A DNA stretch of 64,000 nt. Origin: Saposhnikovia divaricata (taxonomy: Eukaryota; Streptophyta; Magnoliopsida; Apiales; Apiaceae). Both the position numbers and the translations under genes were made by a program. A model generated the notes under the pieces. That model was not told the DNA's origin, searched no databases, and was given only the letters and a program-made list of their open reading frames with translations. Below, one piece after another: positions 12,530-23,444 of the stretch; position 1 is the first letter of the stretch, and each line of letters begins with the position of its first letter. The stretch lies in the NCBI GenBank assembly GCA_036435485.1, contig CM071598.1:139294148-139358147 (forward strand), in the 5' to 3' direction.

Positions 12530-12729
12530 CATGATTTTTCATTGATAATAAGAAAGAGATTACAAGCAAGTATTACATCTTTTTGTTCTCTCTATCTGCT
12601 AATCTATTCAACAGGAAAATAAAAGGTCAAATCCAAACCACTCCATTGTTAGCAAACATCCCAGATCCCATCTTTGCCACTTTATTTGGGTGGAAGTTGA
12701 AGGGATAAGGTTATTTTTGCTGACATTCA

Positions 12730-12987
12730 TTAACAATGGTTGGTGGTGTTGGATGAGGATGCCTTCGAGGAAAGCCATGCTAATGTTGCTTGGAGAGCAG
12801 CATCGATGTCAATCACTCTTGCAGGTTTTTCTCTCTCGATTTCTTCGAGACCGGCATCCATCTGCAGCCACAGAGTTTCAAGCTGCCTTTCCCAGTCAAA
12901 CGCATCAAACTCTTCTCGAGTATAACTGAAGATATCTCTGTTCTCTACGAGATGGAGATTCTTTTCTTTGATGGTAAGGTTTGACAT
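12730..12987 (-). CDS. Antisense ORF of element B, 85 codons, function unknown
   Basis: On the minus strand an ATG at 12987 opens an 85-codon frame ending TAA at 12730. It begins MSNLTIKEKN, is rich in E, D and L, and has the look of a soluble helical protein (WERQLETLWLQMDAGLEE). I do not recognise a family. Around it is what looks like a complete transcription unit: a TATA-like CTATTTAAGG about 100 bp upstream (13082-13091), an A/C-rich leader without other ATGs, a purine at -3 of the ATG, and a downstream T/A-rich tail with TTGTAATCTC and AATGAAAAAT, as in plant 3' ends. Antisense extra ORFs are known in some plant LTR elements. Three overlapping + strand ORFs here lack such context and are judged shadows. 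Confidence 0.55.
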   Translation of the reverse strand: MSNLTIKEKNLHLVENRDIFSYTREEFDAFDWERQLETLWLQMDAGLEEIEREKPARVIDIDAALQATLAWLSSKASSSNTTNHC

Positions 12988-13113
12988 TGTTTAATGGTGT
13001 GTTGTTTGAAGGGTTTTTGATTTTCAGGAGAGAATGAAAGGTTAAAGGGATAGTGAACAAGTTTGAACAAGTCTCTAGGCCTTAAATAGAGATGGGTAAG
13101 CAACGAAGTACTA

Positions 13114-13185
13114 AAACGCTTCGTATTCTGGTTATTAATGGTTACAGGTAAACGCTTCATATTCTGGCTTTAAATGGGTCCAGGT
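13114..13185. repeat. Tandem repeat, two 36-bp units
   Basis: Both units run from AAACGCTTC(G/A)TATTCTGG to CAGGT (13114-13149 and 13150-13185), with several substitutions between them. They lie in the putative divergent promoter. Confidence 0.8.
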
Positions 13186-13271
13186 ATTTTAAGAGAGTGT
13201 TATTTGATTTTTTTTTAAATCAAATATTTTATTGTTATATTTGCAAAATACACTTCTTAAAAATACGAGCA

Positions 13272-13334
13272 CGTGACCCACTCACCCATTACCGTGTCCC
13301 ACTCACCCATTATCGTGTCCCACTCACACATTAA
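13272..13334. repeat. Tandem repeat, three 21-bp units
   Basis: Three contiguous 21-bp units start CGTG and contain CCCACTCAC(C/A)CATTA (13272-13292, 13293-13313, 13314-13334). The first is preceded by A, creating CACGTG at 13270-13275. The 21-bp spacing equals about two turns of the helix. Confidence 0.88.
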
Positions 13335-13525
13335 TCTAGGAACTGTTGAGTGTTTGATTACATAAAAGATTGAGTTTTTAATTACTCTAATTACTTTTAT
13401 GTCCAAACGGTTGTGTTTGATTTTTTTTACATCTCACAGTCCTCTCACTTTTCACTTGGGCATTTTCGCAAACACCTTTCCTACATACACTTCTCTTTGG
13501 GATTTCTTGCAAATTTCTTGATTCA

Positions 13526-13751
13526 ATGGCTTCTAAACCATTCACTGTTCTTGGTCTACGTTTTGTCCCTAACAACTATGAAGCTCCACTCTATCATGAA
13601 CGTGTTCCAGAAGCGTTTCATCTAATGCAGAATTTCTTGAGAGACTCAGAGATTGGACAAGCTCTGGTTGAACCTGGTACTCTCTCTGCATCTCAAATTG
13701 CCACTTTTTGGCAAAACTCAGTCTATGTGGATGGAGGAGAGAATGGGACTC
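13526..13751 (+). pseudogene. Extra 3' ORF of element B, N-terminal part, cut by element C
   Basis: The ATG at 13526 (G at +4) opens a frame beginning MASKPFTVLGLRFVPNN that runs into the left LTR of C at 13752. The reading continues past C at 20005. Upstream lies a pyrimidine-rich leader and a CATAAAAG TATA-like element near 13360, suggesting a separate subgenomic promoter. Extra ORFs in this position are known in Sireviruses and are sometimes called env-like; this one shows no signal peptide or obvious membrane segment here, so I do not call it an envelope. Confidence 0.75.
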
Positions 13752-15366
13752 TGTTTACACTAAAACACGCAAGCGTACGTGGTCACAAGTAATATATGAA
13801 TAAGTCGAGTTCGTTCCCACAGAGATCTGGATATGGTTTTAATTCAGTTATTATACCTATGCAACAATGTATGGTTATTACTCACTGCTAAGACAAATAA
13901 CAAATTGGGTTTAATTAACTAAATTAACTAAGAAGTAAATTAACAACTAAGAATTAACTAACTACAAGAATTGAAATTGAATTACGTCTACAAGAGTAAC
14001 ATGGGATCCTAACTTCATTAAATACTTCGCTTAGATCTGACGCCTTTAATCACTATATGCAATGGTTATGATATCTGATCGGACAACACGAAACAAGTAT
14101 ACGCTACTTCTCAGTATACGAATACCAAACTAAACATACATCCACAAAAGAGATAGAAGATGAATAGACACCAATTATGCTTAGACCCTATATGTCCATA
14201 GAATTTGAAAACATAACGGTTGAAGAACAAGTTGTCTATTAAGATCACATAGGGCAGCATAATATCTCTATTTACGCCACAAATCATGATGTTAAAACAT
14301 CAACCTATCCTATGCTAGCATGGCAAGTTCTAAATCTCAAGATCCACTCTCGCTTCACAAGAGATTAACAAATTAGATGTTCATGACGCATCTAAACCCA
14401 TGAATCACAACCATACGAGGATATCAAGAATTCACTACACACAAATCTTAAAAGCAATCAAACTACTAAGTTACATAGATAAATCCGTTAGAATCCCATG
14501 ACAACGATTAGTTCATAATTGAACCTCTCGTCATCATAGGATCTGATGAAACCATGATAAAAACAAAGTATGAAAAGATACAAATAAAACTAAGTAATTG
14601 ATATGTAATGATGTGTGTTTTTTTTCTATCCCCCAAGATGTGTATTTATAGCCTCAATTTGCCTCTCTATCAAGCAATTGCCATTTTAGAGTTGGAATAG
14701 GAGTATGGCAATTTTCGTTCTTGAATGAGAATAGAATTGCAAATTCCATGTGTAGATCTGATTCTGGAATGTTCTAGCCGCCCAGAGCAATTACCATACT
14801 CATTAGAAGTAGGAATTCTGGCAATTTCCTGTTTATAATTGAATTCTGGCAATTTCTGTTGATTCTCTTTTGAAGGAAAATTCTCTTCAATAATTCTGGA
14901 CTCCGGACCACATTAGAATGATAGAAAATTCCGTTATCTTCGCGTGGGCAGTTGAATCGTCCAAAACGGACTTGTAGAACTCAAGATATGGCCAAAACAA
15001 AATCAGAAATTCTGGCCGATTTTTCACCCGCGCCGCAGGTACTGTTCACGCGCCGCAGCGCACCCATGCTACTGTTCACCGCGCCGCAGCGCCGCCCGGC
15101 TGCTGTTGGAATGCTGATTTTGGCTGATTTTGCTCATTTTGACTCCGTTTTTCCTCCTGTTTCCTTCGGCTCTCTCGCAATTTGATGTACTGTTATTTTT
15201 TAAGCTCAAAACCCACCATTTAAGCATGGAAAACATCATCCCACATCCGACTCTTATTCCTGCATAAATTCACTAAAAACACATCAAAAACACCACATAC
15301 TTGAGTTCAAGTCATCAATTCAAGCCGATACGAAGCATTCCAAGTGGATATAACATCCACTTATCA
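13752..15366 (-). repeat. 3' LTR of element C (left copy)
   Basis: 1615 bp. Reading on the minus strand, a TATA-like CTATAAATAC lies at the complement of about 14641-14651, and a CpG-dense block with repeated CGCCGCAG and TACTGTTCAC lies at about 15030-15110 upstream of it. Confidence 0.94.
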
Positions 15367-15379
15367 CACCCCCAAACTT
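15367..15379 (-). promoter_or_regulatory. Polypurine tract of element C
   Basis: The complement reads AAGTTTGGGGGTG directly before the LTR start TGATAAGTGG. This fixes the orientation of C as minus. Confidence 0.88.
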
Positions 15380-17310
15380 AAACCGATGCTTGTCCTCAAG
15401 CATAAAAAACTAACACTAACTAATTAGTACCACTTCCGTAGGTGATCACGGTTGCATTTGGCATATGTAACAAGCCCTTTAAACCCCTAGGCAGCCCTAG
15501 TGGACGAGTAAGGTCTCGTGAGGGCCTATAGCGAATGTACCCACAAAATCCAATGCAATGCATGAATGCAACTAATATGAAAATGCAATTAATCTAGTAC
15601 TAATTTCCTACTATACATTCAAATCCTCTCATGCCATATCAACTTAAGAATCAAAGTAAATACGCAATGTCTTGGTGTCGAAAGTGCAAGTATTCACATA
15701 GTCTACTCAATGAACATGCATAAGTTCTCACAAGTCCATGTCAAGTGTAAGAATAAGTTAGTAAACATGCTAAGCCTACAAGAGTACATCTTTGAGACAA
15801 AACTCGGGATCTCATACGCAAAAACAAGCAAACACTCACAATCCACTCACAAAAGAATATTCACTCAAGAACAAGGGTAAGTGTATCACTCAATTCCAAC
15901 AAAATCATAAGCATGCTTGACATTTGGTATCAGTCTAACTCTTAACACAACATACATCAATGACGATAATCAAAAGGTCTTTATTTTGGTTGTAACGGGG
16001 CTAGGGACAAGGTATGTCAAATAAGCCAAAACAGGTGAAGTGTCAAAAGCTAGTAGGAACTTATAATAAATCATACACAACCACCTATTTTTCCCCCCAC
16101 ATACTTTTACTATTTTTCTTCCAACAAAAACACTCGACTAGTCGACTAAAGTAGGATCACAATAACACATATATGCTCTCATAATATAACTTTTTTTTCT
16201 CTTTTTTTTTTTCTTTTTCTTTTCTGTTTTTTTTTTCGAGAGCTAAAGCAACAATAATATAGACAATAACAATGATCCCACGATTTTATTACACATGCCG
16301 ACTATCAAGCAACAACCAAACCCAAATTTCAATATTTCCCCCAAAATTATGACCAACAATAAACCCCTCCTTGCACACCTTATTACTCCCTTAAGCACCC
16401 TACTAGCATTTGACAATGTGGGTTCAAATTAATGTAAGGCCAATACAAGAAAAAGGTCTAGGCAAGTAATGTGGTATGTCACCGAAAAAATAGGATTAAG
16501 CTCAACGGGTTAACTAATTGATCATGTAAACATGGTGTGGTAATATGGGAAAATATGCGGTTATTCCTAAATGCCTTTATCATTTGAATCGTCAAATAAT
16601 GTCATGCGTTTCAAGAAAGACCTCAAACAACTGCTAGCAATGCAAACAATCCGTGGACACTCAAGCAAACGAATAATATGGAAAACATATGCAATAAGGC
16701 TCAAAATCTCACTTGGTGGAAAAACATACTCAATCCCAAGCAAAAACCTCTCTAATGCCTCTACTTGTATTCAAAGCATGCAAACTAAATCAACTTGCAC
16801 ATATTCATGTCCTTCTAATTACTCACAACATTCAATAAGTCTACTAGATTCAACTTACTAGTGTATGTGTGTGCACAAGAACAAAGCATACCACTTCTCA
16901 ACAAAAGCGTCAACAACACAAAATTCCTCTCAAGCATGGGTGCAAATGCAAACTATTATGAACTCACATGATATACGAACATAAAAACAGAATGTCCTAT
17001 ATGAAACAAACGTAGATAACACGAACATAAATGCGTAATTTACTAATACTAATATGCAAAGCATGAAATCCTACATGAACACAATGACTAACAATCACAT
17101 ATATATACACTACTTATCCCTCAACCCACCCCCAAACTTAAAATATTCAATGTCCTCATTGAATGGAAGTAAATACGAGGGAAAGTAGAAAACATACCAG
17201 TATACAACAATGCTTGGGTTGCCTCCCAAGAAGCGCTTCTTTAACGTCAATAGCTTGACGTTACTTCCAAGCCTCCATTAAGGATGATAATAGTTTGCCT
17301 GGTCATCTCT
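15380..17310 (-). other. Non-coding internal region of element C, homologous to the 3' part of element A
   Basis: No credible ORF. Read on the minus strand it matches the stretch 26500-27990 of element A in order: shared blocks include the CTAGTAGACTTATT segment, the ACAAGTAG(A/G)(G/T)GCATT segment and the CCTAGGGGTTTAAAGGGCTT segment. A poly-T tract is at about 16189-16237. A and C are therefore relatives. Confidence 0.75.
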
Positions 17311-18248
17311 TCATGAGACTTCATCGTCATCACGGCGGCACACTTTCTGCCCCTTCTCCTCGCTTGGCCTATTCGTATAACAAATATGTCGAATTCCAAT
17401 GCCTTCATCGGTTGACCCAAAATCTGTCAATTTGTAGAATAACACACACTCGCGGGCTTCGCTTGAATATAATGGAGGAGGGTAAATGTAAGTTTCTGAA
17501 GCCTTTGGTTCCTCAAAGAGAACTTCCTCCATTGGCTCTAATGCGCTACCTCCATCTTTAAACTCTGAGACAAGTAGAAGACTTGCATCTTTCCCATGTT
17601 CTTCAGCCTTTTGGTACGCACATACCAATTTTTGAAATTTGTGCAGCTCAACAGTGTCTGTCCCAAATAGTGCCCTTTCCAAATCATCTACCATCCTAAC
17701 ATGATCAAATTCCTCACATGGCTTGCGAATGCTCACCTCACCTTGGAATTTGTCTTCCTCAATTAAGCATGCAGTACCTTGCTCCAAGTCACCGTTATTT
17801 TCTGGAATTGCCTCTAGTATGAATTGCTGATTCTCTTGTTCCAAGGCACTCCTAACTTGAGCAACTATTGTTTCCAAAGATTTGATAGACGCCTCGTTAC
17901 TCTTTACACGCATCCTAATCTCCTCTAGAGTCTCTTGTTCCAATGATCTCACAGCTTGAGCAGCTCCTCCATAGCATCAACCTCATCTGATTGAAAAGTA
18001 GGAGTAGGTTGCTGATGTTGAAACTCTTCATTACCCAAAAAATATGACATATTTGGAACATCTTGCTGGTACTGTTGAGGATGGTATTGAAAATATGGTT
18101 GTTCCTCATAAGTGACATATGGATCAACTTCTTCGCAGTAACAATATTGTGAGGGATCATGAACGCCCAAACACTGCTCACATTGCTGAGGCATGGATGT
18201 CCTTGAATATGCCCACCATGGCAACTCCTCGCATGCGATTTTCAACAC
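17311..18248 (-). pseudogene. Gag-like remnant of element C
   Basis: Two overlapping minus-strand frames (18248-17949 and 17952-17311) follow the PBS. Neither starts with ATG. The first has a cysteine/histidine motif CEQCLGVHDPSQYC and a Q/Y/P-rich tract like the tail of Athila gag. The second begins with a helical stretch (IKSLETIVAQV) that in intact relatives follows directly, so a frameshift separates them near 17950. The rest of the second frame is acidic and not recognised. No protease, RT or integrase motifs were seen. Confidence 0.6.
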
Positions 18249-18361
18249 TCAAGTACCTGAACACACCAAACTAAACAAGATAGGTAAGAAAAAATCTGAG
18301 TCAGTGAACTCTAACTACCACTATTGACAGGCACATAAACCAAAAATAAAACACCGATGAT

Positions 18362-18380
18362 CCCCGGCAGCGGCGCCAAA
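18362..18380 (-). promoter_or_regulatory. Primer-binding site of element C
   Basis: The minus strand reads TTGGCGCCGCTGCCGGGG beside the end of the right LTR, the same tRNA-Asp-type primer site as in elements A and F. Confidence 0.9.
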
Positions 18381-18384
18381 AACT

Positions 18385-19999
18385 TGTTTACACTAAAACA
18401 CGCAAGCGTACGTGGTCACAAGTAATATATGAATAAGTCGAGTTCGTTCCCACAGAGATCTGGATATGGTTTTAATTCAGTTATTATACCTATGCAACAA
18501 TGTATGGTTATTACTCACTGCTAAGACAAATAACAAATTGGGTTTAATTAACTAAATTAACTAAGAAGTAAATTAACAACTAAGAATTAACTAACTACAA
18601 GAATTGAAATTGAATTACGTCTACAAGAGTAACATGGGATCCTAACTTCATTAAATACTTCGCTTAGATCTGACGCCTTTAATCACTATATGCAATGGTT
18701 ATGATATCTGATCGGACAACACGAAACAAGTATACGCTACTTCTCAGTATACGAATACCAAACTAAACATACATCCACAAAAGAGATAGAAGATGAATAG
18801 ACACCAATTATGCTTAGACCCTATATGTCCATAGAATTTGAAAACATAACGGTTGAAGAACAAGTTGTCTATTAAGATCACATAGGGCAGCATAATATCT
18901 CTATTTACGCCACAAATCATGATGTTAAAACATCAACCTATCCTATGCTAGCATGGCAAGTTCTAAATCTCAAGATCCACTCTCGCTTCACAAGAGATTA
19001 ACAAATTAGATGTTCATGACGCATCTAAACCCATGAATCACAACCATACGAGGATATCAAGAATTCACTACACACAAATCTTAAAAGCAATCAAACTACT
19101 AAGTTACATAGATAAATCCGTTAGAATCCCATGACAACGATTAGTTCATAATTGAACCTCTCGTCATCATAGGATCTGATGAAACCATGATAAAAACAAA
19201 GTATGAAAAGATACAAATAAAACTAAGTAATTGATATGTAATGATGTGTGTTTTTTTTCTATCCCCCAAGATGTGTATTTATAGCCTCAATTTGCCTCTC
19301 TATCAAGCAATTGCCATTTTAGAGTTGGAATAGGAGTATGGCAATTTTCGTTCTTGAATGAGAATAGAATTGCAAATTCCATGTGTAGATCTGATTCTGG
19401 AATGTTCTAGCCGCCCAGAGCAATTACCATACTCATTAGAAGTAGGAATTCTGGCAATTTCCTGTTTATAATTGAATTCTGGCAATTTCTGTTGATTCTC
19501 TTTTGAAGGAAAATTATCTTCAATAATTCTGGACTCCGGACCACATTAGAATGATAGAAAATTCCGTTATCTTCGCGTGGGCAGTTGAATCGTCCAAAAC
19601 GGACTTGTAGAACTCAAGATATGGCCAAAACAAAATCAGAAATTCTGGCCGATTTTTCACCCGCGCCGCAGGTACTGTTCACGCGCCGCAGCGCACCCAT
19701 GCTACTGTTCACCGCGCCGCAGCGCCGCCCGGCTGCTGTTGGAATGCTGATTTTGGCTGATTTTGCTCATTTTGACTCCGTTTTTCCTCCTGTTTCCTTC
19801 GGCTCTCTCGCAATTTGATGTACTGTTATTTTTTAAGCTCAAAACCCACCATTTAAGCATGGAAAACATCATCCCACATCCGACTCTTATTCCTGCATAA
19901 ATTCACTAAAAACACATCAAAAACACCACATACTTGAGTTCAAGTCATCAATTCAAGCCGATACGAAGCATTCCAAGTGGATATAACATCCACTTATCA
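18385..19999 (-). repeat. 5' LTR of element C (right copy)
   Basis: 1615 bp, direct copy of 13752-15366 with a single base change seen. It ends at 19999 and is followed by the TSD copy GACTC. Confidence 0.94.
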
Positions 20000-20004
20000 G
20001 ACTC

Positions 20005-23000
20005 CTAACATTATCTTCACTTATGAAGAACAAGAGTTTGTGATTACTCCACAAACTGTCAGAGATACAATGGGGTTTGATACACATACATCTTATACTT
20101 ATGTTGCTGAACCTCAATTGAGACAGATGCTACAGGAGATAGGTTACATGGAATCTCTTGACAAGCTTGGCAGTGTAAAGAGGCCTAATCTCAGGAAGGA
20201 ATGGAATTTTTTCTTCGATTGCATTACAAGGACATTCCAGAAGAAGGTCACTAACTGGGATGCTATTCCAATAGACAGTCTACAAATCGGGTATTCTCTA
20301 CCTTATGGTAGTAATTTTGATTTTGGTAGATATGTTCTGATGAATTTAGGTGATAAACTGTCAGAGTCTACTACAGTTTATTTTGCTCGATTTTGTCAAA
20401 TGCTGTTCAATGCGTGTGTACCTGGTCTAGAGATTGCTGATACTGATGAAATTCAGCCTTTTAGAGTCAACAAGAGAATATTCTCTGATATGACTAATAA
20501 GGATGTTGGTAAAGAAAACCTACCTGCCTTTGTTCTGCCACTTGCTTTGCAGAATTTTCTCAACCAACCTCAGGACCAACCACAACCAGAACCACAACCA
20601 CAACCACAACCACAACCACAACCACAACCACAACCAGAACCACAACCTGAACCACTAAACATTGATCGTACTCAAACACTAAACACTGAACCACCTACAT
20701 CACCTACTCACTCAACACCTACAAAACAACCTTCACACACTCCACAAACAAACTCTGAACCATCACAATCTCAACCACAACCACATCCTAAAACAAAAAG
20801 AGGCAGAGTAAAGTCAGCAGCAATCACTGAACGACATACAAGAGTTAAGAAGACAATAGAGACACAAATGAAAGCAAAACAGACATCTCCTGGAGCTGTT
20901 TATACTAGAAGAATGAAAAGAATGAAACAAATGGCAAACAGACCTAAGTCACCCTCAGTGGTAGCAGAATCTAGTAAAGAGGATTCAGATGAAGTGCCTC
21001 TAGCTAAGAGAAGAAAACTGGTAATCTCCGATTCTGTTGATGACAATGTTGAAGCTCCAGAGGTAGTTTCACAGCAAACACCTACTGTTGAGGCTGAAAT
21101 AGATACAATGCCTGCAGAGGTTGAAATGCCTGCAGAGGTTGACATGCCTGCAGAGGACAAAATGCCTGCAGAAGAGGATACTAGAGATGGCTTTTCTCCA
21201 ATGAATGACATTCTTGATTCATTCATGCCATTCTCTGATCCTATCTCATCAATTTTTGCTCAATCTGAAGCAACTGGTGCAGCTGATCAACCTACAGTTG
21301 TCCTTTTCTGAAGCTGTAGCATCACATACAGAATTACTCTCAGATGCTCACCAAACTGTTGAAGGAGGAGATGAGATTGATCAACAACCTAAGGAGATAA
21401 ACTCTGAGACTATTGTGCAATCTGCAGAGGATGTTGTACAGCCTATTGTTGACTCTACTACTAAACCTGTTGCAGAGGATGTTATTGGCACTGTTGATGC
21501 ATCTATTCCTATTCCTCCATCCCCTCATCATGTTGAAGCTGAGGTTGGAGATGAAACTGAAGGGAATACTGAGTCAAGCCCTTCTCAGAGTTTACCAGTC
21601 CAGACTGATGCTAAGGTTAAGGATTTTGCTGGTCCTTCAAATCAAGCAGATGCTGAAGAAGAACACCTTGAACAATTTTCAAATGACTGGTACAAGGACA
21701 CTTGTATCTTTCCTCCTGCAAGAGCAGCTGAATTTGTCAAGAGAACCTCCAGAACAATTACAAATCCGGAGATTCTATCTTGTCTTAAGGCTACAGTTGT
21801 ACAAGTGAAGACTCTCAACTCGAGGTTTGATCTGTGTCAAAAGGCAATCTCTGATGTTCGAGGTGATGTTGTTAGAGGAGCTGAGATGATTAAACTTGAC
21901 AACAAGAATAAATTTCGATATCTTACTCAGAATCAAGACACTTTGTCTCACAGGCTGAGCAAAGTTGAACAAAATCATAATGATATGTCCTTAAAGATTG
22001 ATTCTATTGCTACTTCCTTGGAGTTAATCACATCTATTCTTATGCCTAATGATGTCAAAAAGGGGGAGAGAGTTGCTAAAGACAAATGACAGCAATCTCA
22101 AACTCTGATCAGAAAGGATAAAGCTGGAGATGGAGGAGCAAGTAGTAAAGGAAAGAGCAAAACTGAAGAATTTCGCAAGTCTTCTAAATCACAGTTTGTT
22201 GGGATAAACACTGATACTCAAGGTACTTCAAAGACCAAGAGTTTGCTATTACCTTTTAATCCACAGACTGATGAAGAATTGGCTGCTAAGTTGTTTATTG
22301 AAGAGAATGAGGAAGGAGTTACAATTGAGGACATTGAAGCTGAAGAAAAGAGTTTACAAGAAGAACATCTCAAGGCTTTAAAGTCTGTTATCAAAGGAAA
22401 CAATGGCAGCAGAAGCTCACCTCAGGTTGAAAGGCATTGAAGGAGATAGTTCACAGAAGAAAGTCACAACCTCTGTTGCTACACAAGTTGTGTCTAAACC
22501 TTTATCTTCTCAGTTGCAATCAGTTTTTGGGAAAGGAACACTTCATGATCCAAATCTATTATCTGGAGTTTCTATGAATTTTTCTGATGCAAGAGCCTTG
22601 ACTGGCAAGGTTGGAAACAATAAGGGTGGACTAGGTTCACACAAGGACAAAAGGCAATATACTGGTCCTAGAGATCCTTCTTCACTGGCTGTTCCAGGTC
22701 GTGGTGTCACTCAAGAGAGTTTGGACAGACTGGAATCAGTACAGTTAGTTTATCAGAAGAGTTTAAAGAAGGACTTTCTCTTGTACTTCATGGCTGATGG
22801 GACAGTATTTAGAATTGGTGAGAATGATATTGGCTTGAAATATTGGGAAGAATTAGAACATGTTCTATATCTTTTCAAGGTGAATAGTCAAAGGACTCAA
22901 TCAGTTGCAAATGTGCTTAGAAAGAGAATGCTCCAGAATTTGGCAATTAGAGGAGTGAAGTATAATAGCAGATATGTTCCTAAGTACAGGGATTACAATG

Positions 23001-23290
23001 GAAATCTTATTGAAATGAAGAAAGGTACTGCAAAATTAAAGACTGATTTGGGAATCACAGTACTTGACTTCAATTCACAGTCAGAAGAAGTCAAATTTAT
23101 CAGACTGGGAAATGAGATGAGAAGAAACAAAATCTATGATCTTAGGGCTCCTATCTATCAGACAGATGAGAGTGATCCTCAGCTCAGAGAGATTAAAGAA
23201 GCTATGAAGATTGAGCTTGAAAATGCAGAAAGAAGATTGCTCATAGATTATCTCAGAGCTACACCAGATCTTGAAGAGATTAAAGATTAA
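20005..23290 (+). pseudogene. Extra 3' ORF of element B, remainder, with stop and frameshifts
   Basis: Continues the frame opened at 13526. The first part (to 21311) is a globular-looking domain (RKEWNFFFDCITRTFQKKVTNWD, DFGRYVLMNLGDKL), then a run of PQPQ repeats at about 20575-20660, then an acidic tract with repeated MPAEV. Near 21300 the open frame changes, a TGA at 22087-22089 interrupts it, and near 22403-22440 the frame changes again. The last segment (to 23290) is charged and helical. The first domain resembles proteins annotated as putative plant transposon proteins in Sirevirus 3' regions; role unknown. The frame is broken in three places besides the insertion of C. Confidence 0.72.
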
Positions 23291-23430
23291 AGTCTGTAAG
23301 GATTTTCTTATTCTCTGTAGATTTTGTTAAGTAGAAGCTTAAACTCTGAATTTGTATAAACACTGTATTTGTCTATTTGTTTTGACATCATCAATTACTG
23401 TTATTAACTTGTGCATTTTTACTAATGAAC

Positions 23431-23444
23431 AAGTTGGGGGAGAT
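23431..23444 (+). promoter_or_regulatory. Polypurine tract of element B
   Basis: AAGTTGGGGGAGAT lies directly before the 3' LTR and is the expected plus-strand primer of Copia elements. Confidence 0.9.

Larger units (their letters stand above)
13082..13400. promoter_or_regulatory. Putative bidirectional promoter inside element B
   Basis: The region separates the antisense ORF (start 12987, minus) from the sense extra ORF (start 13526, plus). A TATA-like CTATTTAAGG faces left (13082-13091), and a CATAAAAG faces right near 13360. Between them are two sets of tandem repeats (13114-13185 and 13272-13334), one carrying CACGTG. Role as a divergent promoter is inferred from this layout only. Confidence 0.42.
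13752..19999 (-). mobile_element. Element C: small non-autonomous Athila-derived LTR element
   Basis: Two 1615-bp direct repeats (13752-15366 and 18385-19999) differ at one position seen by eye (A/C near 14884 versus 19517). The TSD is GACTC (13747-13751, 20000-20004). Read on the minus strand the LTR starts TGATAAGTGG, the PBS (complement of 18362-18380) is TTGGCGCCGCTGCCGGGG, and a PPT AAGTTTGGGGGTG abuts the other LTR (15367-15379). The internal region is only 3018 bp, with gag-like remnants and no enzyme genes. Its size and lack of genes match the LARD class. It is the youngest insertion of the nest. Confidence 0.93.

Noticed and set aside
12690..12984. Three overlapping + strand ORFs opposite the antisense ORF of B
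   Set aside because: They lack leader, TATA-like site and 3' end on that strand and fit as shadows of the minus-strand frame.
13272..13334. Repeat-spacer array resembling a CRISPR
   Set aside because: Three contiguous 21-bp units without spacers in a plant retroelement; a simple tandem repeat.
14952..15185. 77-codon ORF repeated at 19585-19818
   Set aside because: It lies in both LTRs of C, antisense to the element, and only reflects the GC-rich block; no homology recognised.
21340..21808. ORFs in other frames over the extra ORF of B
   Set aside because: Leucine- or asparagine-rich shadows of an acidic repetitive coding region.
13526..23290. Calling the extra ORF of B a true envelope gene
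   Set aside because: No signal peptide, membrane anchor or cleavage motif was seen; position alone is not enough.
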